DNA of 64,000 nucleotides from JANPBY01 sp963851405 (GTDB lineage Bacteria; Actinomycetota; Actinomycetes; DATJPE01), in the NCBI GenBank assembly GCA_963851405.1, contig CAWKPB010000006.1, positions 310,001 to 374,000 on the forward strand, given 5' to 3'. The position numbers and the translations under genes were made by a program. Each line of letters opens with the position of its first letter. Position 1 is the stretch's first letter. The notes under the pieces are model-generated. The model had not been told where the DNA came from and made no database searches. It saw only the letters and a program-made list of their open reading frames with translations. Of this stretch, positions 17,040 to 25,312 are shown one piece after another.

Positions 17040-18275
17040 ATGAGTAGCCTCGCAACCACGACCCTCGTGACCTTGACCGGGCCGGACCGCCCAGGTGTGA
17101 CCACCCGGCTTTTCGGCGCACTGATCGGGTCAGGAGCCGACGTCCTCGACGTCGAACAGGTGGTCATCCGCGGTCAGTTGATCCTCGGCGTGCTTCTGAG
17201 CGCGGAAGACAGCGCTCTCGTTGAGGAACTCGTTCTGCCAGTCGCGCACACCTTGGGGATGACCGTTTCGGTCACGACGGGTGACCTCGAACAGACCGAA
17301 GAAGCGGTCGGCGTCACTGACAGGGCGCATGTCGTGGTCCTCGGCCACCCCCTCACGCCCTCGGCGATCGCAGCGATCACACAACGAATTGCCGATCACG
17401 GCGCCAACATTGACCGCATCGTTCGCCTCGCCTCCTACCCCGTGACAGCCATCGAGCTCGAAGTCTCTGACGTCGAGCCGGCAGCCCTCCGGCTCGCTTT
17501 AGCTCTAGAAGCTGCGTCTCTACGCATCGATGTCGCAGTCGAGCGCTCGGGGCTTCATCGCCGTGCCAAGCGGCTGATCGTGATGGACGTGGACTCCACG
17601 TTGATCCAGGCTGAGGTCATCGACCTGCTTGCTGCTGAAGCCGGTCGCCTGGACGAGGTGGCGAGCATCACCGCGTCCGCCATGCGTGGTGACCGCGACT
17701 TCGCCGACTCGCTCCAGGCGCGCGTCAGTTTGTTGGCGGGACTGCCCGCCTCCGCCCTCGACCGCGTGTCAGAGGCCGTCGTCCTGGCTCCTGGCGCCCG
17801 AACCCTGGTCCGCACCCTGAAGCGACTCGGATACAAGTGCGCCATCGTGAGTGGCGGCTTCACCCAGATCACCGATCACCTGGTCGCGGACCTCGATATC
17901 GACTACTCCGCTGCCAACACTCTCGAGGTCGTCGACGGAACCCTGACCGGCCGCCTGGTCGGCCCGGTCATCGACCGAAAGGGCAAGGCCGAGGCGCTCG
18001 AGCGCTTCGCACGGTTAGCGGGTGTGCCGGTGTCGCAGACCGTGGCGATCGGCGATGGGGCCAACGACCTGGACATGTTGGCTCGCGCCGGGCTTGGCGT
18101 GGCGTTCAACGCCAAACCAGCCGTACGAGAGGCGGCTGACGCCGCGCTCAGCGTGCCCTATCTAGACGCGATCCTGTACCTGCTGGGAGTGACTCGCGAG
18201 GAGATCGAGGCGGCTGACGCTGCAGCCGGAGTGTCGACTCCCGCTCCTCCGGTACATCCCCGAGCACGCGTCTAG
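17040..18275 (+). CDS. serB: Phosphoserine phosphatase with N-terminal ACT domains
   Basis: Last step of serine biosynthesis: phosphoserine to serine and phosphate. The 411-residue protein has two ACT-like regulatory domains (about 5-85 and 95-170; first one TLTGPDRPGVTTRLFGAL) and a C-terminal HAD phosphatase with the nucleophile motif VMDVDSTLI (Asp183, Asp185), the SGGFTQ Ser motif, Lys of DRKGKAEAL and the metal-binding GDGANDLDML. This is the mycobacterial SerB2 architecture, where ACT domains respond to serine. ATG 17040 has a GAGGG ribosome binding site 6 bases upstream. A perfect 16-bp palindrome spans its stop codon. Confidence 0.96.
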   Translation: MSSLATTTLVTLTGPDRPGVTTRLFGALIGSGADVLDVEQVVIRGQLILGVLLSAEDSALVEELVLPVAHTLGMTVSVTTGDLEQTEEAVGVTDRAHVVVLGHPLTPSAIAAITQRIADHGANIDRIVRLASYPVTAIELEVSDVEPAALRLALALEAASLRIDVAVERSGLHRRAKRLIVMDVDSTLIQAEVIDLLAAEAGRLDEVASITASAMRGDRDFADSLQARVSLLAGLPASALDRVSEAVVLAPGARTLVRTLKRLGYKCAIVSGGFTQITDHLVADLDIDYSAANTLEVVDGTLTGRLVGPVIDRKGKAEALERFARLAGVPVSQTVAIGDGANDLDMLARAGLGVAFNAKPAVREAADAALSVPYLDAILYLLGVTREEIEAADAAAGVSTPAPPVHPRARV

Positions 18276-18281
18276 ACGCGT
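18266..18281. terminator. 16-bp palindrome across the serB stop codon
   Basis: ACGCGTCTAGACGCGT is a perfect palindrome that contains the TAG stop of serB (18273-18275). A second small inverted repeat (CGCA...TGCG) follows within 20 bases. The position between the convergent serB and sixA genes suggests an RNA 3'-end or termination element, but with no loop and no T-tract this is only a suggestion; a cruciform-prone or protein-binding site is an alternative. Confidence 0.35.
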
Positions 18282-18320
18282 CCGCAGAGCGGCTGCGCGA
18301 CGATCCACACACTCTGGCTC

Positions 18321-18857
18321 TCAGCCGCGCGGAACCACGAATTCGATCAAAGCTGCATCTCGGGGGCGCAGCCCGGACCACGGCGCAGTGATGTCCAGGA
18401 GCGCCAGGCCGCAGGTGGGGAACTTCGCGGCCGCCAGGGCTGCCCCTGGGCCGGCGCTGCCTCCGGCCAATAGCACGACAAGATCCTGGACGCCCGGATT
18501 GTGACCGATCAGGAGCACGGTCCTCACGTCGTCCGGAACGGCGCGTAGCACCTCGACGAGAGACGCAGATGTGGCTTCGTACACCCGTGGTGAAGGCCGG
18601 ACCTGACCAAGAATCCCGCCCGATGACTCCCATGTCCGTTGAACCAGCGACCAGGTCTGCGTGGTCCGTTCGGCATCGGAATGGATCACCAGATCAATCG
18701 TCGGCAGCTGCCCCGCCAGCCACACACCCGCGGCCGCTGCGTCGCGGCGGCCGCGCTTGGCCAGCGGGCGATCCTTATCCGGAACCCCGGCAGGCCAGTC
18801 GGATTTCGCGTGGCGTAGGACAACCAGACGCCGCTCGAGTGACTTGGAGTTGGCCAT
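18321..18857 (-). CDS. SixA-type histidine phosphatase
   Basis: A 178-residue member of the histidine phosphatase (phosphoglycerate mutase-like) superfamily. The catalytic RHG box appears as LRHAKSDWP near residues 14-22 (nucleophile His15), with DRPLAKRGRRDAAAAG and the second active-site histidine in LLIGHNPGVQDLV. This is the pattern of SixA, which in E. coli removes phosphate from phospho-histidine carriers; here the substrate is unknown. It lies 40 bp downstream of fabI on the same strand, an order also found in other actinobacteria, so it may be co-transcribed with fabG-fabI. Confidence 0.88.
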   Translation of the reverse strand: MANSKSLERRLVVLRHAKSDWPAGVPDKDRPLAKRGRRDAAAAGVWLAGQLPTIDLVIHSDAERTTQTWSLVQRTWESSGGILGQVRPSPRVYEATSASLVEVLRAVPDDVRTVLLIGHNPGVQDLVVLLAGGSAGPGAALAAAKFPTCGLALLDITAPWSGLRPRDAALIEFVVPRG

Positions 18858-18896
18858 CAGGTCATCATGCCCGGTACAGCCATCGGTTCGTCCGAC

Positions 18897-19661
18897 TCAC
18901 GCTCCCATGGCATGGACTCCACCGTCCACGTGGACGATCTCCCCTGTCGTCCGGGGAAACCAGTCTGAGAGCAGCGCAACGCAGGCCTGGGCTGCCGGCG
19001 TGGGATCGGACAGATCCCAGCCGATCGGAGCCCGCTTCGCCCAAACCTCGTCGAAGGCTTCAAATCCGGGGATTGAACGAGCGGCCATGGTCTTGATTGG
19101 TCCGGCAGCAACCAAATTGACGCGGATCCCACTCGGTCCGACATCGCGCGCCAGATACCGAGCCGTGGACTCAAAGGCCGACTTGGCGACGCCCATCCAG
19201 TCATACGTGGGCCAGGCCACCGATGCATCGAAGGTCAGCCCGACTACTGACCCACCGCCGGTCATCATCGGTAGGCACGCCACCGTGAGGGCCTTCAACG
19301 AAAAGGCGGAGACATGCACCGCCGTTGCGACATCCTCCCACTGCGTGTTCAGGAAGTTCCCGCCGAGTGCGCCGGGGGGCGCGTAGCCGATGGAGTGAAG
19401 GACGCCGTCCACTGCGTCCAGATGGTCACCGAGTCGCTCGGATAGGCCGGCCAACTGCCCAGCGTCCGTGACGTCGAGCTCAATCACTGGCGCCGGAGTC
19501 GGCAGCCGCTGAGCAATCCGCTCGACGAGGCTGAGCCGCCCGAAACCGGTCAGTACGACAGTCGCGCCTTCCTGCTGGGCCAGGCGTGCAACATGAAAGG
19601 CGATCGAGGCATCAGTGATCACGCCCGTGATCACGATTCGTTTCCCCTCGAGCAAGCCCAT
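18897..19661 (-). CDS. fabI: Enoyl-[acyl-carrier-protein] reductase (InhA-like FabI)
   Basis: NADH-dependent reduction of the trans-2-enoyl-ACP double bond, last step of the fatty-acid elongation cycle. ATG 19661 (MGLLEGKRIVITGVITDASIAF) is chosen over an upstream in-frame ATG at 19703 because GGAGGAG lies 5 bases before it. The protein of 254 residues has the InhA-type Gly-rich loop GVITDASIAF, VLHSIGYAPPGALGG, and the catalytic TYDWMGVAKSAFES with the FabI/InhA Tyr-x6-Lys pair. The close match to InhA around the active site suggests it could be the isoniazid/triclosan-target type; this is inference. It follows fabG in the mycobacterial fabG1-inhA order. Confidence 0.95.
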   Translation of the reverse strand: MGLLEGKRIVITGVITDASIAFHVARLAQQEGATVVLTGFGRLSLVERIAQRLPTPAPVIELDVTDAGQLAGLSERLGDHLDAVDGVLHSIGYAPPGALGGNFLNTQWEDVATAVHVSAFSLKALTVACLPMMTGGGSVVGLTFDASVAWPTYDWMGVAKSAFESTARYLARDVGPSGIRVNLVAAGPIKTMAARSIPGFEAFDEVWAKRAPIGWDLSDPTPAAQACVALLSDWFPRTTGEIVHVDGGVHAMGA

Positions 19662-19727
19662 CTCTACTCCTCCTCGATCGGTCTCGACGGCGTGGAAGCC
19701 CATGCAGTCACCTGGCCTCGCTGTTCG

Positions 19728-20435
19728 TCAGTGCCCCATGCCTAACCCACCATCCACCGGAATGACTGCACCTGAGATGTAGGCCGCGGCGTCGGAACAC
19801 AAGAAGCCAACGACCGATGCCACTTCAGAGGGATCCGCGTAGCGACCAAGCGGAACCTGCTTCACGATCGCTTCGCGCTGCTGGTCTGTGAGAGCTGAGG
19901 TCATATCCGTATCAACGAAGCCCGGTGCGACCACGTTGGCGGTGATGTTGCGGCTTCCCAGCTCGCGCGTCAGGGAACGAGCCAGGCCGATGAGACCAGC
20001 CTTCGACGCGGCGTAGTTGGCCTGGCCGGCCGACCCCAGGAGCCCGACGACAGACGACATATAGATCAGACGTCCCCAGCGGGCGCGCAACATGGCCCTC
20101 GACGCGCGACGGGTGACGCGGAATGCGCCGCTGAGGTTGGTGTTCAAGGTCGCTTCGAAGTCGTCTTGAGACATGCGCAGCAGCAGGGTGTCTCGCGTGA
20201 TACCGGCGTTGGCGACCAGGATTTCTACCGGGCCAAGCGTTTCTTCGATCTGCGCGAATGCAGCATCAACGGATTCCTCGTCAGTCACGTCACAGGCAAC
20301 CGCTGTCAAACCCTTCGGCGCCTCGCCAGAGCGCGACGTCACGACCACGGAATAGCCGTCTTTCTCGAACTGCCTGGCCACCGCGAGACCGATCCCGCGA
20401 TTGCCGCCCGTGACCAGCGCCACTCGACCCAACAC
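19728..20435 (-). CDS. fabG: 3-oxoacyl-[acyl-carrier-protein] reductase
   Basis: Short-chain dehydrogenase that reduces 3-oxoacyl-ACP with NADPH in fatty-acid elongation. About 235 residues with the TGGNRGIGLAVARQF cofactor motif, NAGITRD, the catalytic Ser in MSSVVG, the YAASK motif (Tyr-x3-Lys) and NVVAPGFVDTDMT. The start is placed at GTG 20435 (VLGRVALVTGG); the next codon TTG 20432 fits the GGGAGG ribosome binding site spacing better and is an equal alternative. Residues further upstream in the same frame are not conserved. It is 66 bp upstream of fabI and divergent from tldD across 167 bp that must hold both promoters. Confidence 0.95.
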   Translation of the reverse strand: MLGRVALVTGGNRGIGLAVARQFEKDGYSVVVTSRSGEAPKGLTAVACDVTDEESVDAAFAQIEETLGPVEILVANAGITRDTLLLRMSQDDFEATLNTNLSGAFRVTRRASRAMLRARWGRLIYMSSVVGLLGSAGQANYAASKAGLIGLARSLTRELGSRNITANVVAPGFVDTDMTSALTDQQREAIVKQVPLGRYADPSEVASVVGFLCSDAAAYISGAVIPVDGGLGMGH

Positions 20436-20602
20436 AGCCTCCCTCGATGACCCTTTGGACAAACCGGAACGCCGGATACCTCCCGCGTGTCTGCCCGACG
20501 CTAGCGTGTCCAAGAAGTTGTTAGGGTCGTAGGGCGCGATGGCTGGACGCAGAGACAGCCCCTCGCCTCACTGGACCCCACCGCAGCGCCGTTCGGAGCC
20601 CG

Positions 20603-22132
20603 ATGACCCACAGCACCCAACCCGACTCCGTTAAACGTCCCGTCGACGACCAGTTCTTGGCCCTCCCCAGTGAATCCCTGATCGAGATCGCTTTGGACCA
20701 GGCAACCAAGCTGGGGGCCGAACACGTAGATGTGCGGGTCCAGCGCGTACAGAGCCAACTGCTCAGGCTTCGTGATGGTCACTTGCTCGGCAACAACCGG
20801 GACGAGGACCTAGGGGTTGGCGTTCGGGTCCTGTGCGAGGGAGCATGGGGTTTCGCGTCATGTGCCGAACTCACACCCGCAGCCGTAGCTCAGGCGGCAA
20901 GCGACGCCGTGGCTCTCGCGCACGTAAGTCGCCCCCTGTCCGCCGAACCAGTACGCCTGGCCGAAGAACCAACAGCCGTCGGGTCCCATGTCTCCTCCTA
21001 TGAGTTGGACCCCTTCGTGGTTCCTGATTCCGAGAAGCAGGAACTCCTCGCTACTTGGAGTCGACAGCTGCTCGCTGCCGCGGGTGTCTCACATGTGGAC
21101 GCGAGGGTCTATTGCGTGAAGGAGAACACGTTCTACGCAGACGCTGCGGGTTCCCGAGTCACCCAGCAACGGGTACGCACCGCGCCCGAAGTCACCGCTA
21201 CCGCCATCGACGCAGACACCGGATCCTTCGAGACCATGACCACCCTGGCACCGCCGGTCGGACGGGGTTGGGAATACCTGCTCGGAGCGGGATGGGACTG
21301 GGACACAGAGATCTCAGACCTCCCGGCGCTGCTCGTCGAGAAGTTGCGGGCTCCCAGCGTGGAGGCCGGGCGCTACGACCTAGTGATCGATCCGAGCAAT
21401 CTGTGGCTGACCATCCACGAGTCCGTCGGGCACGCCACCGAACTGGACCGGGCCCTTGGGTATGAAGCCGACTATGCGGGCACTTCCTTCGCCACCTACG
21501 ACCAGCTCGGGACACTGGTGTACGGGTCCCCGCTGATGCATGTCACCGGTGACCGAGTGGTCGAACATGGTTTGAGCACTGTTGGCTGGGACGACGAGGG
21601 TGTGGCTGCGCAGGCCTGGGATCTGATCCGTGATGGCGTCCTCGTGGGCTACCAGTTGGATCGTGCCATGTCGGCGCTGAAAGGGTTTGCTCGCTCGAAC
21701 GGCTGCGCCTATGCCGACTCGGCCGGCCACGTGCCCATTCAGCGGATGCCCAACGTGTCGCTGCAGCCCGCCCCTGACGGTCCCTCCACCGCATCGCTGA
21801 TCGGTGGCGTCGAGCGAGGGATCTACATCGTTGGGGACAAGTCCTGGTCCATTGACATGCAAAGGTACAACTTCCAATTCACCGGTCAGCGGTTCTACCT
21901 CATCGAGAACGGGCAGTTGCGGGGCCAGGTCAAGGACGTTGCCTACCAGGCGACGACCACTGACTTTTGGGGGTCCTTGGTGGCACTTGGCGGACCCGAA
22001 ACCTATCTGTTGGGCGGCGCGGTCAACTGCGGGAAGGGCCAGCCCGGCCAGGTCGCCGCGGTAAGCCATGGTGCTCCTTCCGCCGTGTTCTCGGCCGTGC
22101 GGATCCTCAACACAGTGCAGGAGGGATCGTGA
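20603..22132 (+). CDS. tldD: TldD family metalloprotease subunit
   Basis: A 509-residue TldD/PmbA family zinc protease subunit; in E. coli the TldD-TldE heterodimer degrades unfolded peptides and matures microcin/CcdA-type substrates. The catalytic motif HESVGHATELD (HExxxH) sits near residues 273-283 (WLTIHESVGH), followed by the conserved YADSAGHVPIQRMPNVSL and IIGDKSWSID-type region (IYIVGDKSWSIDMQRYNFQFTGQ). ATG 20603 has GGAG 5 bases upstream. The GTG of tldE overlaps its stop by 4 bases, so the pair is translated together. Local substrate unknown. Confidence 0.93.
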   Translation: MTHSTQPDSVKRPVDDQFLALPSESLIEIALDQATKLGAEHVDVRVQRVQSQLLRLRDGHLLGNNRDEDLGVGVRVLCEGAWGFASCAELTPAAVAQAASDAVALAHVSRPLSAEPVRLAEEPTAVGSHVSSYELDPFVVPDSEKQELLATWSRQLLAAAGVSHVDARVYCVKENTFYADAAGSRVTQQRVRTAPEVTATAIDADTGSFETMTTLAPPVGRGWEYLLGAGWDWDTEISDLPALLVEKLRAPSVEAGRYDLVIDPSNLWLTIHESVGHATELDRALGYEADYAGTSFATYDQLGTLVYGSPLMHVTGDRVVEHGLSTVGWDDEGVAAQAWDLIRDGVLVGYQLDRAMSALKGFARSNGCAYADSAGHVPIQRMPNVSLQPAPDGPSTASLIGGVERGIYIVGDKSWSIDMQRYNFQFTGQRFYLIENGQLRGQVKDVAYQATTTDFWGSLVALGGPETYLLGGAVNCGKGQPGQVAAVSHGAPSAVFSAVRILNTVQEGS

Positions 22133-23517
22133 CTTCGCGGAGTGCTCAAGAAATAGCCGAGCGCGCGCTGTCCCTCAGCCGCGCCGACGGGTGCCTCGTG
22201 CTCGTGGAGGAAGCCACGAGTGTCAACACTCGGTGGGCGGCCAACGCGCTGACCACCAACGGGCTCACCCGACATCGGTCCCTCACGGTGATTTCGACGG
22301 TCGGTGCGACCGGCGGCGTGGCGGCCGGTGTGGTCAGTTCCAGCCGCGTGGACGACGCAGCCGTCGCCGATATCGTCGCCGAATCCCTCGCAGCCGCCAG
22401 ATCAAATTCGCCGGCGGAAGACGCCCTGCCGCTGCTGAGTGGGACGCAGGCTGAGGACTGGCACCTACCACCAGGTGAAACGGGTGCTGGAGCCTTCACG
22501 CAGCTGGCGCCCCGCCTTGGTGATGCGTTCACTCGGACTGGAACAGCTGGGCGAGAGTTGTTTGGGTTTGCTGAACATTCCGTGACGACCACCTACCTGG
22601 CTACGTCAACCGGTTTGCGCCTCAGGCACGAGCAGCCGACCGGGCGCCTGGACCTGACAGCAAAATCCCATAACCGAAGCCGCTCCACCTGGATTGGCGT
22701 TGCGACCCGCGACTTCACGGACGTCGACTTCGCGACCATCGAGTCCGAAATCGATCGCCGACTCGGGTGGTCGGACCACACAATCGAGCTGCCGCCCGGG
22801 AAGTACGACACCATCTTGCCCCCCACAGCTGTGGCCGACCTGATGATCTACGCGTACTGGTCCATGTCTGCGCGCGACGCCGACGAGGGTCGGAGCGTGT
22901 TCAGCAAGAAGGGCGGCGGTACGCGAGTGGGAGATCGGCTGTCGTCGAGGCGCCTCACTCTTGCCTCAGACCCCCACCAAGCAGGGCTGCAGTGCGCGCC
23001 CTTCGTCACCGACACGATCTCCTCCGACGTTTCCTCAGTCTTTGACGCCGGACTGCCGTTGGCGGCCACCCGCTGGATCGACGATGGGGTCCTCAGTGCG
23101 CTGCTCCAGACTCGTCACTCATCCGCACTGACGGGGCTCCCGGTGACCCCGGGCATCGACAACTTGATTCTGACTGACCTCGACGGCGAAGGCGGCATCG
23201 AAGACCTCATCACCCGCACTGAACGGGGTCTTCTCGTCACGTGCCTGTGGTACATCCGCCAAGTCGACCCTCAGACGTTGCTGCTGACCGGTCTCACCCG
23301 AGACGGTGTGCACCTGGTTGAGGGCGGCGAGGTTGTGGGCACGGTCCCGAACTTCCGGTTCAACGAGGCTCCGGTGGCGATGCTCGACCGGGTTGCTGGA
23401 TCAAGCACGACGGGAACCTGCCTCCCGCGCGAGTGGGGGGACTACTTCACCCGCGCGGCCATGCCGGCTCTGCTCGTTGACGGATTCAACATGTCCTCGG
23501 TGAGCCAGGCATCCTGA
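22129..23517 (+). CDS. tldE: TldE/PmbA family metalloprotease subunit
   Basis: Partner subunit of TldD; lacks the HExxxH motif, as expected for the non-catalytic half. The start is GTG 22129 (VTSRSAQEIAERALSLS), overlapping the tldD stop; the frame is open upstream but only within tldD. The 462-residue protein has the N-terminal PmbA domain (ADGCLVLVEEATSVNTRWAANALTTNG), a central DLMIYAYWSMSARDADEGRS region and the C-terminal TPGIDNLILTD, WYIRQVDPQTLLLTGLTRDGVHLVEGGEVVGTV and FRFNEAPVAML stretch. No sign of truncation. Confidence 0.92.
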   Translation: MTSRSAQEIAERALSLSRADGCLVLVEEATSVNTRWAANALTTNGLTRHRSLTVISTVGATGGVAAGVVSSSRVDDAAVADIVAESLAAARSNSPAEDALPLLSGTQAEDWHLPPGETGAGAFTQLAPRLGDAFTRTGTAGRELFGFAEHSVTTTYLATSTGLRLRHEQPTGRLDLTAKSHNRSRSTWIGVATRDFTDVDFATIESEIDRRLGWSDHTIELPPGKYDTILPPTAVADLMIYAYWSMSARDADEGRSVFSKKGGGTRVGDRLSSRRLTLASDPHQAGLQCAPFVTDTISSDVSSVFDAGLPLAATRWIDDGVLSALLQTRHSSALTGLPVTPGIDNLILTDLDGEGGIEDLITRTERGLLVTCLWYIRQVDPQTLLLTGLTRDGVHLVEGGEVVGTVPNFRFNEAPVAMLDRVAGSSTTGTCLPREWGDYFTRAAMPALLVDGFNMSSVSQAS

Positions 23518-23533
23518 CGCCGGCTCAGTCCAG

Positions 23534-23547
23534 GCGGACTAGTCCGC
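23534..23547. terminator. 14-bp palindrome across the dodecin stop codon
   Basis: GCGGACTAGTCCGC is a perfect palindrome at the junction of the convergent tldE and dodecin genes; it contains the dodecin stop (complement of TAG at 23539-23541). As with the one at serB, a palindromic stop region between convergent genes may act as a transcription end or RNA-stabilising element. Evidence is positional only. Confidence 0.35.
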
Positions 23548-23754
23548 GTCCTCCAGCCGGAACCCGATCTTGAGGCCGACCTGGAAGTGCTCGACCTCGC
23601 CCTCGGAGACCTGCCCTCGGATCTCGGTCACTTCGAACCAGTCCAAATGACGGAGGGTCTTGGATGCGCGACGGATGCCGTTCCGGATGGCGTCATCCAC
23701 GGAGTCGCTAGAGGTGCCGACAAGCTCGGAGACGCGGTAGGTGCGATTGGCCAT
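23539..23754 (-). CDS. Dodecin family flavin-binding protein
   Basis: A 71-residue member of the dodecin family, which form hollow 12-mers that bind FMN, riboflavin or CoA and are thought to buffer flavins. The sequence starts MANRTYRVSELVGTSSDSVDDAIRNGI and has the flavin-stacking tryptophan at residue 39 (HLDWFEVTEIRGQV), with Q48 and the C-terminal VEHFQVGLKIGF strand, as in other bacterial dodecins. Length is exactly family-typical. Convergent with tldE, with 21 bp between the two stops. Confidence 0.93.
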   Translation of the reverse strand: MANRTYRVSELVGTSSDSVDDAIRNGIRRASKTLRHLDWFEVTEIRGQVSEGEVEHFQVGLKIGFRLEDAD

Positions 23755-23835
23755 ACCCCGATCATGCCGTGCCGAGAGCTTCGGTGTCAGGCGCCCTGAC
23801 TGTCGTCATCGCCTTCGGAGTCGTACCGTAGATGA

Positions 23836-24162
23836 GTGGCCGCCCCTCGGCACGATCCCGCGAACTCACGCTCAGACCCCGTCTATCGCATTACCGGGGT
23901 CCGGCGGGGACTGGCCGAAGATCAGGCCGAGCGCACAAGGCGCTATCTGATTTCGATGACGATCCGCACGGCCTGCTTCATCGGGGCCGTGATCGCGCAA
24001 GGCTGGCTCCGATGGGTTCTGCTGGCCGGAGCCCTCATCCTGCCGTACCTCGCCGTGGTGTTTGCGAACGCCGGCAGAGAACGGACCGGAAAGGCTGAAC
24101 CGGACCTCTATCTGCGTCCCGAGCGCCCGCGGTTGCCCGGGGACTCGGCGCCTAGACCATGA
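23836..24162 (+). CDS. DUF3099 membrane protein
   Basis: A 108-residue protein with two close transmembrane segments (about 44-60 and 64-78) after a short basic N-terminus: RRYLISMTIRTACFIGAVIAQGWLRWVLLAGALILPYLAVVFANAG is the diagnostic DUF3099 core. The tail is Pro/Arg-rich and cytoplasmic. The family is actinobacterial and has no known function. GTG 23836 is the start (VAAPRHDPANSRSD). It is followed by two hairpins before the convergent moaA gene. Confidence 0.88.
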   Translation: MAAPRHDPANSRSDPVYRITGVRRGLAEDQAERTRRYLISMTIRTACFIGAVIAQGWLRWVLLAGALILPYLAVVFANAGRERTGKAEPDLYLRPERPRLPGDSAPRP

Positions 24163-24193
24163 CACCAACAGATGACATACTCGCGCCAGAGCC

Positions 24194-24262
24194 GCTGCGA
24201 TCCCCCGGTCGCAGCCTCTAACGCGGTGCCGGACAGCTCCCCCCGTGGCTGGCCGGCACCGC
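24194..24262. terminator. Two consecutive hairpins between convergent DUF3099 and moaA genes
   Basis: First hairpin: GCTGCGA (24194-24200) pairs with TCGCAGC (24209-24215), loop of 8. Second hairpin: GCGGTGCCGG (24223-24232) pairs with CCGGCACCGC (24253-24262), loop of 20. They fill the gap between the stop of the DUF3099 gene (24162) and that of moaA (24270). Two perfect GC-rich stems in a convergent gap are best read as bidirectional transcription terminators without T-tracts. Confidence 0.6.
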
Positions 24263-24269
24263 TCTGTCC

Positions 24270-25277
24270 CTAGCCGCCGATGGCACTCATCGAACGCGTG
24301 GGTTGCTCAAACCCTGGGGCGCCGATTCCGTGGCCGGCGTGCTTGCCGAGGATGTTGGCCTTCATGACGGCGGCGATGTCAGAGTCTTCGCCGCCTTGCC
24401 GGATGACGCCGCGAACGTCGCTTTCCGATCGAGCGAAGAGGCAATTGCGGATTTGCCCGTCTGCCGTGAGGCGGACACGATCGCAGGCGCCGCAAAAGGG
24501 TCGAGTCACCGAACCGATAACACCCACCACGCCCGGGCCGCCATCCACGACGAACGACTCGGCTGGCGCGCTCCCCCGTTCGCTATCGCTTTCGGCCTCC
24601 AACGTGAACTCGGTCGCAAGCTGGTCGAGGATCTCGGCTGCGGTCACCATCGATGACCGGTCCCAGCCGTGCTGGGCGTCCAGGGGCATCTGTTCGATGA
24701 AGCGCAGTTCGTACCCTCGCTCGATGCACCACCGCAGCAGTGCTGGCGCTTCGTCGTCGTTGATCCCCCGCATCAGGACCGCGTTGACTTTGACCGGACT
24801 CAACCCTGCCTGGGCGGCGGCTGCCAACCCTTTCAGCACATCGGCGTGACGATCTCGTCGGGTCAGAGTGAAAAACCGATCACTGTCGATGGTGTCGAGA
24901 GAAACATTCACCCGGTTCAACCCTGCCGCGGCCAACGCCGACACCTTCGTCTCTAGGCCGATGCCGTTGGTCGTCATGGATAGATTGGGTCGGGGACCTA
25001 GCAGCGCGACCGCGCGAATGATGTCGAGCAGGCCCGGCCGGATCAGTGGCTCTCCCCCGGTGAAGCGCACCTCGGTGACCCCCAGATCGACCGCGACCCT
25101 AATGACACGCACCAGTTCCTCGTCGGTCAGGAGATCCGGCCCCGGAATCCACGCAAGCCCTTCCGCCGGCATGCAGTACGAGCAGCGCAGATTGCACCGG
25201 TCAGTCAGCGAAACGCGCAGATCCGTCGCAATTCGGCCAAGGTGTCGAGGAGCACACGTCCAGACTACGCACGCCAA
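24270..25277 (-). CDS. moaA: GTP 3',8-cyclase MoaA (radical SAM), 5' end apparently frameshifted
   Basis: First enzyme of molybdenum cofactor synthesis, converting GTP to 3',8-cyclo-H2GTP. Radical SAM motif CNLRCSYC, GGEP segment FTGGEPLIRPG, the C-terminal Fe-S motif CGACDRVRLTADGQIRNC and the essential terminal Gly-Gly (SAIGG) are all intact. The 5' end is odd: the open frame has no ATG/GTG near the homology start, and only a weak TTG at 25277. In the next frame GTG 25255 encodes VLLDT, which with one added base after it would read straight into GRIATDLRVSL, the usual MoaA N-terminus (LLDxFGR). So the true start is probably GTG 25255, with one base missing near 25239-25241. Divergent from SURF1. 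Confidence 0.9.
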   Translation of the reverse strand: MACVVWTCAPRHLGRIATDLRVSLTDRCNLRCSYCMPAEGLAWIPGPDLLTDEELVRVIRVAVDLGVTEVRFTGGEPLIRPGLLDIIRAVALLGPRPNLSMTTNGIGLETKVSALAAAGLNRVNVSLDTIDSDRFFTLTRRDRHADVLKGLAAAAQAGLSPVKVNAVLMRGINDDEAPALLRWCIERGYELRFIEQMPLDAQHGWDRSSMVTAAEILDQLATEFTLEAESDSERGSAPAESFVVDGGPGVVGVIGSVTRPFCGACDRVRLTADGQIRNCLFARSESDVRGVIRQGGEDSDIAAVMKANILGKHAGHGIGAPGFEQPTRSMSAIGG

Positions 25278-25312
25278 CTGGCGCCGCCACCCGGCGCAGG
25301 TACCGTCGTCTC

